Shown here: one piece after another, positions 1-5,372 of the stretch
Position numbering within the stretch: position 1 is the first letter of the stretch
How the letters are laid out: every line of letters begins with the position of its first letter
Position numbers and translations under genes: made by a program
Source of the DNA: Mycobacterium sp.
GTDB lineage: Bacteria; Actinomycetota; Actinomycetes; Mycobacteriales; Mycobacteriaceae
NCBI GenBank assembly: GCA_025965815.1
Contig: JAOPWF010000507.1
Span: 1 to 5,372 of the forward strand
Reading direction: 5' to 3'
Length of the DNA stretch: 5,372 nucleotides
The notes under the pieces: model-generated
What the model was told of the DNA's origin: nothing
Databases searched by the model: none
Seen by the model: the letters and a program-made list of their open reading frames with translations, nothing else

Positions 1-189
1 TGGTTGCTCGGCGACGGTGTCGTAGCTGGCGGACGCGACGAACTCGGCGAACTGGGCGTTGGTCACCGGATGCCGCTCGATGGCGAACCCGTCGACGGTG
101 ACCGTGTGCACCGGCGCCTCTTCGGGATAGAAGCTCGTCGAACCCATGCGGAACGAGCCACCGGGGAGGTCGACGAGGGCAGTGAGCAT
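1..189 (-). CDS. Formylglycine-generating enzyme (FGE-sulfatase family), N-terminal part, cut by window edge
   Basis: This gene enters from base 189 (ATG) and runs off the left edge, leaving 63 codons. The protein opens MLTALVDLPGGSFRMGS, the typical start of the FGE-sulfatase domain (LPGGxFxMGS). It continues with EEAPVHTVTVDGFAIERH and PVTNAQFAEFV, which match the family pattern of an E-x-P-x-H segment followed by VTNxxFxxFV. FGE enzymes oxidise the cysteine of the C-x-P-x-R motif in type I sulfatases to C-alpha-formylglycine. The catalytic cysteines lie in the C-terminal half and cannot be seen here. From memory the N-terminus is very close to M. tuberculosis Rv0712 (about 299 residues). 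No signal peptide is present, so the enzyme is inferred to be cytoplasmic. The start lies only 4 nt past the lipoprotein stop with no clear Shine-Dalgarno, so translation is probably coupled. Its target is very likely the sulfatase two genes upstream. The family call is firm; activity is inferred. Confidence 0.9.
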   Translation of the reverse strand, partial: MLTALVDLPGGSFRMGSTSFYPEEAPVHTVTVDGFAIERHPVTNAQFAEFVASASYDTVAEQP

Positions 190-193
190 GCAA

Positions 194-904
194 TCAGGGT
201 ATGACGATCGCGAAGTCCTCCATCAGCACCGATTCCGCCTGCTCGAAACCGTTCGCCTCTGCCGGCGCCTGGGCGTGGATGGTGACCAGGTAGTCGCGGG
301 TATTGGTCCAGATGTGGGTGAGGCGGTCGAAGTACTCGACGGTCTGGTCCGGGGTGTCCGCCCAGGTGTCCATCAACCGTTGACTGCTGTATCCGCAGAA
401 CTCGGCGGGCAGCACGCTCAGGGTGCTGATCGGCGCCTGATCCATCGCGTCGTCGGCGAACTTGGTGAACGCCTCCGCCGGACCGAGCGTCGTCGTGGCG
501 ATGGTGATTGCCCCGGACATCCCGTCCGGGCCGGCCAGGTTCAGAGCGACGTCGCCGTGGCCCGGTGTGGCGGTCCAGTCATTCGGCACATTGACCATCA
601 GCCGCGGTGCGGCAGGGTCAGCGATCTGCGCCTGGTCAGCCGTGCCGCTGTCGGCCGGCGCCGGCAAGCAGGGCAGCGCATTCGGCGGAATCGGTTCCCG
701 GGAGGTGGGGTTCACCCCGGCAACCGGCGAGTCGGGCGGCGACGACGGCGTCGGTGACGACGTCGCCGACGATCGGGGCGCCGCTGACGAAGTCCCGGAG
801 GCGCGCACCACGACGCCGTCGCTCGTCGTGACGCATCCGGTGACCAAAACCGTCACCAGCGATATCAGGACGAGAAGCGACCAGCCGACCCGTCTCATCG
901 CCAC
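194..904 (-). CDS. Putative mycobacterial lipoprotein, function unknown
   Basis: A 236-residue protein from the GTG at 904; an ATG two codons later (898) is an equally good start, and neither has a well-placed Shine-Dalgarno. Residues 4-5 are RR, followed by a hydrophobic stretch (about 6-21) and a lipobox V-T-G-C with Cys24 as the predicted lipidated residue, so the protein should be an exported, membrane-anchored lipoprotein. Residues about 36-62 form a Ser/Pro/Thr-rich linker. The rest (about 98-236) looks like one globular alpha/beta domain, containing MVNVPNDW and ending in MEDFAIVIP. Cys79 and Cys170 could form a disulfide outside the membrane. The overall plan, lipobox, S/P/T linker and a domain of about 140 residues with a VPxxW strand, recalls the LpqN/LpqT-like lipoproteins, but I cannot confirm that family. 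The gene starts 27 nt after the sulfatase stop and ends 4 nt before the FGE start, so it is probably cotranscribed with both. Its function is not recognised. Confidence 0.85.
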   Translation of the reverse strand: MAMRRVGWSLLVLISLVTVLVTGCVTTSDGVVVRASGTSSAAPRSSATSSPTPSSPPDSPVAGVNPTSREPIPPNALPCLPAPADSGTADQAQIADPAAPRLMVNVPNDWTATPGHGDVALNLAGPDGMSGAITIATTTLGPAEAFTKFADDAMDQAPISTLSVLPAEFCGYSSQRLMDTWADTPDQTVEYFDRLTHIWTNTRDYLVTIHAQAPAEANGFEQAESVLMEDFAIVIP

Positions 905-931
905 AGTATGGGTGACCGGGCGTCCCCCGGA

Positions 932-3283
932 TCAGTCCTTCGAGAATGCCAGCGCCAGTTCCTTTTCCAGATCCTCGTAGGCCGCACCGGAGACGTCGAC
1001 GGTCACCTGCGCGATGGTGCCACCGGTGAACGCGAACGGCGCCTTGTAGGTACCCGAAACCTGCTGGCCGGTGTTCCGCCCGATGCTGACGCCGCCGCCG
1101 GCGAGGGAGAACATCCCCGGATGCGCCTTCACCGCGGGCAGTGTCGCGACCGGGTCGTCGTCGATGAACAGCGTGGCCTCACCGAGCGGTGTGTGGCTGC
1201 CCTCCACGGTGCCCGTGCGGGTGTAGCGGACGCCGAAGATGTGCTTGCCGAGCGGCACCGCACCCGGCGACGACACCTTCTGCTCGTCTTCGCCGAGGAA
1301 GTTGTAGATGTAGTGCAGGCGTCCGTCCTGGATGAAGAGCACGTGACCGCCGTGCAGGGCGCCCTGTTTGAACATCACCCCTTCGGCGCCGGTGGTGTCG
1401 ATGGTCACCTCGGCCAGCACCGCGAACGACCGGCCGCGCAACTCGACGCACGCGCCGAGGCCAACCTCGGCGGTGCCCGGGTAGTAGGTGTAGCTGGTGC
1501 GTTCACCGGCCAGGTAGGGCCGCCATCGCATCATGGTTTCCAGGATGTTCAGGTCAGCCAGCGGCAGGCCGTTGTACTTCGCGGCCTCGCTGAACCACAG
1601 CTCCTTGAGTTCCTCGAGCCGCTCCGGCTGCTCGGCCGCCAGGTCGTGACACTGGCTGCGGTCGGCCTGAATATGGAACAGCTCCCAGCGGTCCTGATCG
1701 AAATGTGACCAGCCGGCCGGGGTGGCGGCATGCACGGTGTTGGCGAACCAGCCCTGATGCCAGATGCCGCGGGTGCCCAGCATCGTGTAGAACTGCGTCC
1801 CCTTACCGGTGGGCGCGAGCGGATCGGCAAGGGCCACTTTGAAGCTCACCCCGTCCAGCGGCTTCTGCGGAATGCCCTTCACAGTAGCCGGTGGGGTGAT
1901 GCCGAGCAGGTCGTAGATCGTCGGGGTGATGTCGCAGACGTTGACGTAGGTGTCGCGCACTTCGCCGTGCGCGACAATGCCATTGGGCCAGGAGATGATC
2001 GCCGGGTCGGCGATGCCGCCCTCGTGCGAGGCGTAGCGCTTGAACAGCTTGTAGGGCGAATTGAACGCCATCGCCCAGCCGATCGGGTAGTGGTTGTACG
2101 TCTCGGGGCCGCCGAGGTGGTCGTAGAACCGCATGCTCTCTTCCACGGTGTCGATGTAGCCGTTGAAGAACTTCGACTCGTTCACCGAGCCGTTGGGACC
2201 GCCTTCGCCGCTGGCCCCGTTGTCGGAGATCACCACGACGATGGTGTTGTCGAGCTGACCGCTTTCCTCCAGGTAGTCCAGGATCCGGCCGATCTGCGCG
2301 TCGGTGTAGCTCTGGAAGCCGGCGAACACCTCGGCCATCCGGCAGAACAGTTTCTTCTCTTCGTCGTTGAGCCCGTCCCACGGACGCACGGTGTCCTGCA
2401 CGGGCCAGGGTTCCCCGTTGGGGCCCTTGACATCCAGGTATGGGTTCATCGGGGACAGCTCGGTGTCGGCGGGCACCAGGCCGAGCTTCTTCTGGTTGTC
2501 CAGCACGATCTCGCGGTAGGCCTCGTAGCCCATGTCGAATCGGCCCGCGTACTTGTCGGCCCAGTCCTTGAACACGTGGTGCGGCGCATGGCCCGCGCCG
2601 GGCGCCACATAGCTGAACCACGGCTTGTCCGGAGCGATGACCTTGGCGTCGCGGATGAACTCGATGGTCCGATCGGCGATGTCCTTCGACAGGTGATACC
2701 CGTCCTCCGGCGACGCCGGCGGTGCGACCGGGTGGTTGTCGTACACGAGGTCCGGGTACCACTGATCGGTCTCGCCGCCCATGAAGCCGTAGAACCGGTC
2801 GAATCCGCGCGAGGTCGGCCAATGCCGTTTGGAGGACGCAAGATTGGATTCCTCGAGCGGCGTCAGGTGCCACTTCCCGATGCAGTAGGTGTTCCAGCCC
2901 CGTTCGGCCAGTACCTCCGACATCAGCGCCGTCTGCGCCGGGATCCGACCGCTGGTGTTCGGGAAGCCGTCGGTGAACTCCTCGATGGTGGCCATCCCGA
3001 CCGTCGTCGGATTACGTCCGGTCAGCAGCGCCGCGCGCGTCGGCGAGCACAACGCCGTGGTGTGGAACTGCGACAGCCGCACCCCACGCTCGGAAATGCG
3101 GCTCATGGTGGGCATCTCGACCAGGCCGCCGAAGCAGTCCCAGGTCGCGATGCCGGTGTCGTCCCACACCAGATACAAGACATTGGGCGCGCCCTCCGGC
3201 GCCGTCGGCGCGGCGAACGGCCCCCAGTCCGGCTCGGAGTCACGAATATCGAGTTCGATCTTGCCGTTGAACTCCGTCGCCAT
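932..3283 (-). CDS. atsA: Arylsulfatase, cysteine-type (AtsA, type I sulfatase)
   Basis: A 783-residue type I sulfatase that hydrolyses sulfate esters; the natural substrate is unknown. Residues are numbered from the ATG at 3283. The active-site motif C-S-P-T-R starts at Cys79 and continues A-A-L-L-T-G-R, so Cys79 should be converted to formylglycine. Metal-binding and catalytic residues of the family are visible: Asp41-Asp42, the second signature G-K-W-H (Lys137, His139), His232 in GHAPHH, and Asp354-Asn355 in ISDNG. A conserved SPYKLFKRYASHEGG block sits near 409-423. Residues about 600-783 lie beyond the sulfatase core and look like a beta-sandwich, LamG-like domain. No signal peptide is seen, so a cytoplasmic location is inferred. 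Length and sequence closely match M. tuberculosis AtsA (Rv0711, 787 aa, from memory). GGAG (3290-3293) lies 6 nt from the ATG but only 3 nt from a GTG directly before it (3286), so the ATG is preferred. An FGE gene two genes downstream supplies the expected activator. A TAATGT (-10-like, 3335-3340) upstream is only a weak promoter candidate. Confidence 0.97.
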   Translation of the reverse strand: MATEFNGKIELDIRDSEPDWGPFAAPTAPEGAPNVLYLVWDDTGIATWDCFGGLVEMPTMSRISERGVRLSQFHTTALCSPTRAALLTGRNPTTVGMATIEEFTDGFPNTSGRIPAQTALMSEVLAERGWNTYCIGKWHLTPLEESNLASSKRHWPTSRGFDRFYGFMGGETDQWYPDLVYDNHPVAPPASPEDGYHLSKDIADRTIEFIRDAKVIAPDKPWFSYVAPGAGHAPHHVFKDWADKYAGRFDMGYEAYREIVLDNQKKLGLVPADTELSPMNPYLDVKGPNGEPWPVQDTVRPWDGLNDEEKKLFCRMAEVFAGFQSYTDAQIGRILDYLEESGQLDNTIVVVISDNGASGEGGPNGSVNESKFFNGYIDTVEESMRFYDHLGGPETYNHYPIGWAMAFNSPYKLFKRYASHEGGIADPAIISWPNGIVAHGEVRDTYVNVCDITPTIYDLLGITPPATVKGIPQKPLDGVSFKVALADPLAPTGKGTQFYTMLGTRGIWHQGWFANTVHAATPAGWSHFDQDRWELFHIQADRSQCHDLAAEQPERLEELKELWFSEAAKYNGLPLADLNILETMMRWRPYLAGERTSYTYYPGTAEVGLGACVELRGRSFAVLAEVTIDTTGAEGVMFKQGALHGGHVLFIQDGRLHYIYNFLGEDEQKVSSPGAVPLGKHIFGVRYTRTGTVEGSHTPLGEATLFIDDDPVATLPAVKAHPGMFSLAGGGVSIGRNTGQQVSGTYKAPFAFTGGTIAQVTVDVSGAAYEDLEKELALAFSKD

Positions 3284-3289
3284 CACGGA

Positions 3290-3293
3290 CTCC
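3290..3293 (-). promoter_or_regulatory. Ribosome binding site of atsA
   Basis: GGAG on the minus strand (within CGGAGTCC) stands 6 nt before the ATG at 3283 and 3 nt before the adjacent GTG at 3286. This spacing decides in favour of the ATG. Confidence 0.6.
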
Positions 3294-3337
3294 GTTCTGA
3301 TAGGTGCGCCGCCATTTGCTCGACGGTCGCCCGGACA

Positions 3338-4180
3338 TTACACCCGCGCGGTGTCAACCAACGGTGAAATTGACGACGGCGCCATTACAGATTTCCGACG
3401 CCGCATCCACCACTGCACGATCAGCAGCGGAATGGTCCAGCCCAGCCACGCCGTCAGTCCAGCCACCATCCACCCAAATCGCGTCTCGTCACCGTGAAAG
3501 ATACTGTCCTGCAATGGTTCCAGGGCGATGAACAGAATCGGCGCCCAGATGCGGTTGGTGATGATCGACAGGGCCAGGGTTGCGCTTCGGATCATGTGCC
3601 GCCGATGGACCCCGAATTTGCGCTGCCGTGCGGCCAGGCACCCATTGATCGTGAACCACAACCACAGTGACCCACCGACCGCATTGCTGGCCGCGACGAG
3701 GGGCCCGAACGGGGTGACGGTTCCGATCACCAGCGCGCAGGCTGCCGCCGGGACTGCCGCGCACACATAGCCCCTGCCCGTACGGCGATGCAACGCCGGA
3801 TGCCGAGCGCGCAGACCCGGCCAGATCTGCGCGACGGCCGTCGTCATGGCGACGGTCGCGAACATCACGTGTGCTACCAGCAGGGGATAGTGCAACCCGA
3901 ACGTCGCGGGCACCCGGGACTGCGCGGGATCCCCGGTGAAGTACGGTTCCCGGCCATCTCCGCGGCGGTAGAGGGCGGCGCCTTCGACGCCTCCGCCGAG
4001 GACGACACGCAGATGAACTTCCGGGCCGGCCTGGACCGGATACTGGACGGCATCGACGTGCTGGGGCCGCGTCGCCGCGGGGTCAGCTAGCCGACACGGC
4101 TCCGAGTACCCGGTACAGCCGCCAATTCGGTGACTGTCGCCGTCGTTGGGAATCTCCAGCTCCAGGGTCGGATACCGCAT
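3338..4180 (-). CDS. DUF2306-like membrane protein, N-terminally truncated or rearranged; start uncertain
   Basis: The recognisable part runs from about 3949 down to the TAA at 3338, about 200 residues. It contains PYFTGDPAQSRVP, then a multi-pass membrane protein resembling DUF2306 (function unknown). Numbered from an ATG at 4180, likely membrane segments lie near 96-120, 136-158, 160-184, 196-223 and 236-259. The polar motifs HPALHRRTGRGY (127-138) and HRRHMIRS (192-199) are typical of this group. Family members normally begin with about 20-35 residues including a first membrane helix; here that part is replaced by hydrophilic sequence with no membrane character (about residues 1-79), antisense to a TetR-like fragment. 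No ATG, GTG or TTG lies near the expected N-terminus. The nearest upstream in-frame starts are ATG 4180 and GTG 4219, neither with a Shine-Dalgarno. The frame is open, but the gene may be a non-functional remnant. The body of the membrane protein is clear; the DUF2306 assignment is fairly confident, and the start and functionality are not. Confidence 0.6.
   Translation of the reverse strand: MRYPTLELEIPNDGDSHRIGGCTGYSEPCRLADPAATRPQHVDAVQYPVQAGPEVHLRVVLGGGVEGAALYRRGDGREPYFTGDPAQSRVPATFGLHYPLLVAHVMFATVAMTTAVAQIWPGLRARHPALHRRTGRGYVCAAVPAAACALVIGTVTPFGPLVAASNAVGGSLWLWFTINGCLAARQRKFGVHRRHMIRSATLALSIITNRIWAPILFIALEPLQDSIFHGDETRFGWMVAGLTAWLGWTIPLLIVQWWMRRRKSVMAPSSISPLVDTARV
3941..4090 (+). pseudogene. 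C-terminal remnant of a TetR-family regulator
   Basis: On the plus strand this frame encodes 49 residues ending at TAG (4088-4090). It contains RFPAISAAVEGGAFD, then MNFRAGLDRILDGIDVL. This matches the pattern common at the end of actinobacterial TetR-family proteins: a YPALAAAxxSGAF-like stretch, an acidic spacer, and an F-x-x-GLDxILDGI helix. The N-terminal helix-turn-helix and most of the ligand domain are absent: upstream of about 3941 the same DNA is the antisense strand of the DUF2306-like gene. There is no start codon or Shine-Dalgarno of its own at this point. I therefore read it as the 3' end of a gene whose front was deleted. The assignment rests on recognising a short tail and could be wrong. 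The alternative is chance antisense sequence, which is less likely given the ordered match and the stop codon at the expected place. Confidence 0.5.
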
Positions 4181-4337
4181 GTTGAGCGCATCGGATTCAC
4201 CACGTCCGGTCGGCGGCACCGCCAGCAGATACTCGACGGCTCAGGCGTGCGATAGCAGCATCACACCGTCGCACTTCGACGGTGGCAAATACCGCAGAGA
4301 GGATGGCACCGGCTTCTGGACCACCCGCTAAAGCAGA
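4091..4337. other. Unassigned 247-nt stretch between TetR-like remnant and terminator
   Basis: No gene can be assigned here. A minus-strand frame through 4219-4091 (with MRYPTLELEIPNDGDS at 4180-4133) is open and has moderately high third-position GC, so it may be the remains of a coding sequence, but I do not recognise it. On the plus strand a short frame ending at TAA 4329-4331 finishes HFDGGKYRREDGTGFWTTR. Its stop sits 6 nt before the terminator stem, as a convergent gene's 3' end would, but it is also unrecognised. No promoter, tRNA or repeat is evident. The stretch is probably decayed sequence from the rearrangement that also cut the neighbouring genes. Confidence 0.4.
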
Positions 4338-4367
4338 AACGCCCAACACCTTTCGATGTTGGGCGTT
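4338..4367 (-). terminator. Intrinsic terminator of the S10 ribosomal-protein operon
   Basis: A perfect 11-bp inverted repeat (AACGCCCAACA at 4338-4348, TGTTGGGCGTT at 4357-4367) encloses an 8-nt loop. On the minus strand the stem is followed by a T-rich tract (TCTGCTTT), whereas the plus-strand side has none, so it works mainly for right-to-left transcription. It begins 21 nt after the rpsQ stop and separates the ribosomal genes from the downstream sulfatase region. Confidence 0.88.
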
Positions 4368-4388
4368 CTCGCTCGGTTGAACCGGCGG

Positions 4389-4694
4389 CTACTTGGCCTT
4401 CTCGAGGATGTCCACCAGCCGCCACCGCTTGGTCGCGGACAGCGGACGGGTCTCCATCAGCGAGACCCGGTCACCGATGCCGGCGATACCGTTCTCGTCG
4501 TGCGCCTTCACCTTGGTGGTGGTGCGGATGATCTTGCCGTAGAGCGGGTGCTTCACCCGGTCCTCGAGCTCGACCACGATGGTCTTCTCCATCTTGTCCG
4601 ACACCACGTAGCCGATGCGGGTCTTGCGACGGCCGCGCGGCTTCTCGGTACGCGGCGTGCGGGCCGGGCCCTTCGTTGTCTTCTGATCTGCCAT
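4389..4694 (-). CDS. rpsQ: 30S ribosomal protein S17
   Basis: S17 is a primary 16S rRNA-binding protein of the small subunit with an OB-type fold. The core starts near residue 25 ([20 protein letters not shown]) and includes [11 protein letters not shown] (49-59). The family signature G-D-x-V-x-L-x-E-x-R-P-L-S sits at 74-86, and the protein ends in [11 protein letters not shown]. At 101 residues it is longer than the roughly 84 of most bacteria because of a basic N-terminal extension (about 1-24), a feature known for mycobacterial S17. The ATG at 4694 shares one base with the rpmC stop (TGATG). A GTG directly before it (4697) would give an extra Met and a GTGA overlap, but GAGGA at 4701-4705 is 6 nt from the ATG and only 3 from the GTG. 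It is the last gene of the operon, followed by a terminator. Confidence 0.97.
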   Translation of the reverse strand: MADQKTTKGPARTPRTEKPRGRRKTRIGYVVSDKMEKTIVVELEDRVKHPLYGKIIRTTTKVKAHDENGIAGIGDRVSLMETRPLSATKRWRLVDILEKAK

Positions 4695-4927
4695 CACGAT
4701 TCCTCACCATCGGGTCCGGATGCCAGACCCAGTTCACGTTCGCGCAGCACCGTGTAGATACGCGCAATCTCCTGCCGCACGACGCGCAGTCGACGGTTGT
4801 TAGAGAGCTGACCGGTCGCATTCTGGAAGCGCAGGTTGAACAGCTCTTCCTTCGACTCGCGCAGGCGCGAGGTCAACTCGTCGTCGGTGAGCTCGCGCAG
4901 TTCGCCAGGCGACGTTCCCACTGCCAT
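4694..4927 (-). CDS. rpmC: 50S ribosomal protein L29
   Basis: L29 is a small two-helix protein of the large subunit that lies near the peptide exit tunnel and contacts 23S rRNA and L23. The 77-residue sequence shows the family pattern: [10 protein letters not shown], then [20 protein letters not shown], then [20 protein letters not shown]. The acidic tail after residue 66 (to PDGEES) is a short actinobacterial-type extension. Translation starts at ATG 4927, whose first base is the last base of the rplP stop (TGATG). GAGGAG at 4936-4941 is 8 nt upstream. Overlaps at both ends indicate translational coupling with rplP and rpsQ. Confidence 0.97.
   Translation of the reverse strand: MAVGTSPGELRELTDDELTSRLRESKEELFNLRFQNATGQLSNNRRLRVVRQEIARIYTVLRERELGLASGPDGEES
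4701..4705 (-). promoter_or_regulatory. Ribosome binding site of rpsQ
   Basis: GAGGA, within GGTGAGGA near the end of rpmC, is spaced 6 nt from the ATG at 4694 and 3 nt from the GTG at 4697. It supports the ATG as the main start. Confidence 0.6.
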
Positions 4928-5343
4928 CAGAACTGCTCCTCTCGGGTCACGATCCGTGCCTTGATCGGTAGTTTGTGGATTGCCCGGGTCAATGCTTCCC
5001 GGGCGACTTTCTCATCGGGGTAACTCAGCTCGAAGAGCACTCGGCCCGGCTTCACGTTGGCCACCCACCACTCCGGCGAACCCTTGCCCGAACCCATGCG
5101 GGTTTCGGCGGGCTTCTTGGTCAGCGGGCGGTCAGGGAAGATGTTGATCCACACCTTGCCGCCGCGCTTGAGGTGCCGGTTGATGGCGATACGAGCGGAC
5201 TCGAGCTGCCGGTTGGTGATGTAGGCGTGCTCCAGTGCCTGGATGCCGTAGTCACCGAAGCTCACCGACGTGCCACCGCTGGCGATGCCGCGCTGGCGCG
5301 GGTGGTGTTGTTTGCGGTGCTTGACCTTACGGGGAATCAACAT
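4927..5343 (-). CDS. rplP: 50S ribosomal protein L16
   Basis: L16 is a late-assembling large-subunit protein that binds 23S rRNA near the peptidyl-transferase centre and helps position tRNA in the A site. The full 138-residue protein is present, starting [15 protein letters not shown]. Family signatures are visible: [13 protein letters not shown] at 59-71 and R-M-G-S-G-K-G at 82-88, followed by [17 protein letters not shown]. Arg82 aligns with the arginine (Arg81) hydroxylated in E. coli L16. The ATG at 5343 is preceded 9 nt upstream by GGAG (5353-5356) and lies 3 nt after the rpsC stop. The gene is part of the S10 operon. Confidence 0.98.
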   Translation of the reverse strand: MLIPRKVKHRKQHHPRQRGIASGGTSVSFGDYGIQALEHAYITNRQLESARIAINRHLKRGGKVWINIFPDRPLTKKPAETRMGSGKGSPEWWVANVKPGRVLFELSYPDEKVAREALTRAIHKLPIKARIVTREEQF

Positions 5344-5346
5344 GAC

Positions 5347-5372
5347 TTAGCTCTCCGTGCTCTGCGTCTCAG
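5347..5372 (-). CDS. rpsC: 30S ribosomal protein S3, last seven codons only
   Basis: On the minus strand, positions 5370-5347 read ETQSTES followed by TAA, ending 3 nt before the rplP start. From memory mycobacterial S3 proteins end in QSTES after a long Ala/Pro-rich tail, and rpsC directly precedes rplP in the S10 operon. The rest of the gene lies outside the window to the right. Confidence 0.8.

Noticed and set aside
750..770. Near-perfect 10-bp inverted repeat around base 760
   Set aside because: It lies inside the Ser/Pro/Thr-rich linker codons of the lipoprotein, where repeated GAC/GTC-type triplets easily make palindromes; no promoter or regulator context.
908..1708. Plus-strand open frame of 266 codons antisense to the 3' part of atsA
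   Set aside because: Same shadow effect; no family features and no Shine-Dalgarno or neighbours on that strand.
1803..2873. Minus-strand open frame of 356 codons inside atsA in another frame
   Set aside because: Arg/Pro-rich out-of-frame translation of the sulfatase; no domain seen.
3335..3357. TTGACA (3352-3357) and TAATGT (3335-3340) upstream of atsA as a sigma-type promoter
   Set aside because: The spacer is only 11 nt, too short for a normal -35/-10 pair, and no suitable partner for either box was found.
1730..3367. Long plus-strand open frame (545 codons) antisense to the sulfatase gene
   Set aside because: It is a mirror of atsA codon bias in high-GC DNA. It lacks recognisable domains and is rich in Arg/Val/Gly, while the opposite strand encodes a fully conserved sulfatase.
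3353..3374. GTCAA/TTGAC inverted repeat near the end of the DUF2306-like gene
   Set aside because: Arms of only 5 bp around 12 nt are expected by chance, and there is no T-tract to make it a terminator.
3788..3940. Extending the TetR-like plus-strand frame leftwards to an ATG at 3788
   Set aside because: This part is antisense to well-conserved membrane-protein codons and shows no TetR similarity; only the section from about 3941 does.

Overview
The window reads as a stretch of a mycobacterial chromosome (Mycobacterium sensu lato, probably an environmental species). The evidence is high GC with strong third-position GC bias, the tail of the S10 ribosomal-protein operon followed by an AtsA-type arylsulfatase, and close recall-based resemblance of several proteins to M. 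tuberculosis Rv0708-Rv0712. Nearly everything is on the minus strand, so transcription runs from right to left and the description below follows that direction.

Right part (about 5372 to 4338): the last codons of rpsC (S3), then complete rplP (L16), rpmC (L29) and rpsQ (S17). The genes are packed tightly, with 3-nt spacing or 1-nt TGATG overlaps. A strong intrinsic terminator (4338-4367) lies 21 nt past the rpsQ stop and closes the operon.

Middle part (about 4337 to 3338): a disturbed region between the ribosomal operon and the sulfatase. It holds about 250 nt that I cannot assign (4091-4337). Next is a plus-strand fragment that looks like the last 49 residues of a TetR-family regulator (3941-4090). 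This abuts a minus-strand DUF2306-like membrane protein whose normal N-terminus is missing. The two homologies meet within about 15 bases near 3940-3955. I infer that a deletion removed the shared promoter and both N-termini of a former divergent regulator/membrane-protein pair.

Left part (3283 to 1): a likely operon of cysteine-type arylsulfatase (atsA), a mycobacterial lipoprotein of unknown function, and the first 63 codons of a formylglycine-generating enzyme (FGE). FGE oxidises the active-site cysteine of type I sulfatases to formylglycine, so the first and third genes form an enzyme and activator pair. Neither shows an export signal and both probably work in the cytoplasm. The lipoprotein between them carries a clear lipobox and is predicted to be exported.

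I found no RNA genes, insertion sequences, CRISPR arrays, attachment sites or origins. I see no convincing new system. The items most worth a second look are the DUF2306/TetR scar and the lipoprotein inserted between the sulfatase and its activator.
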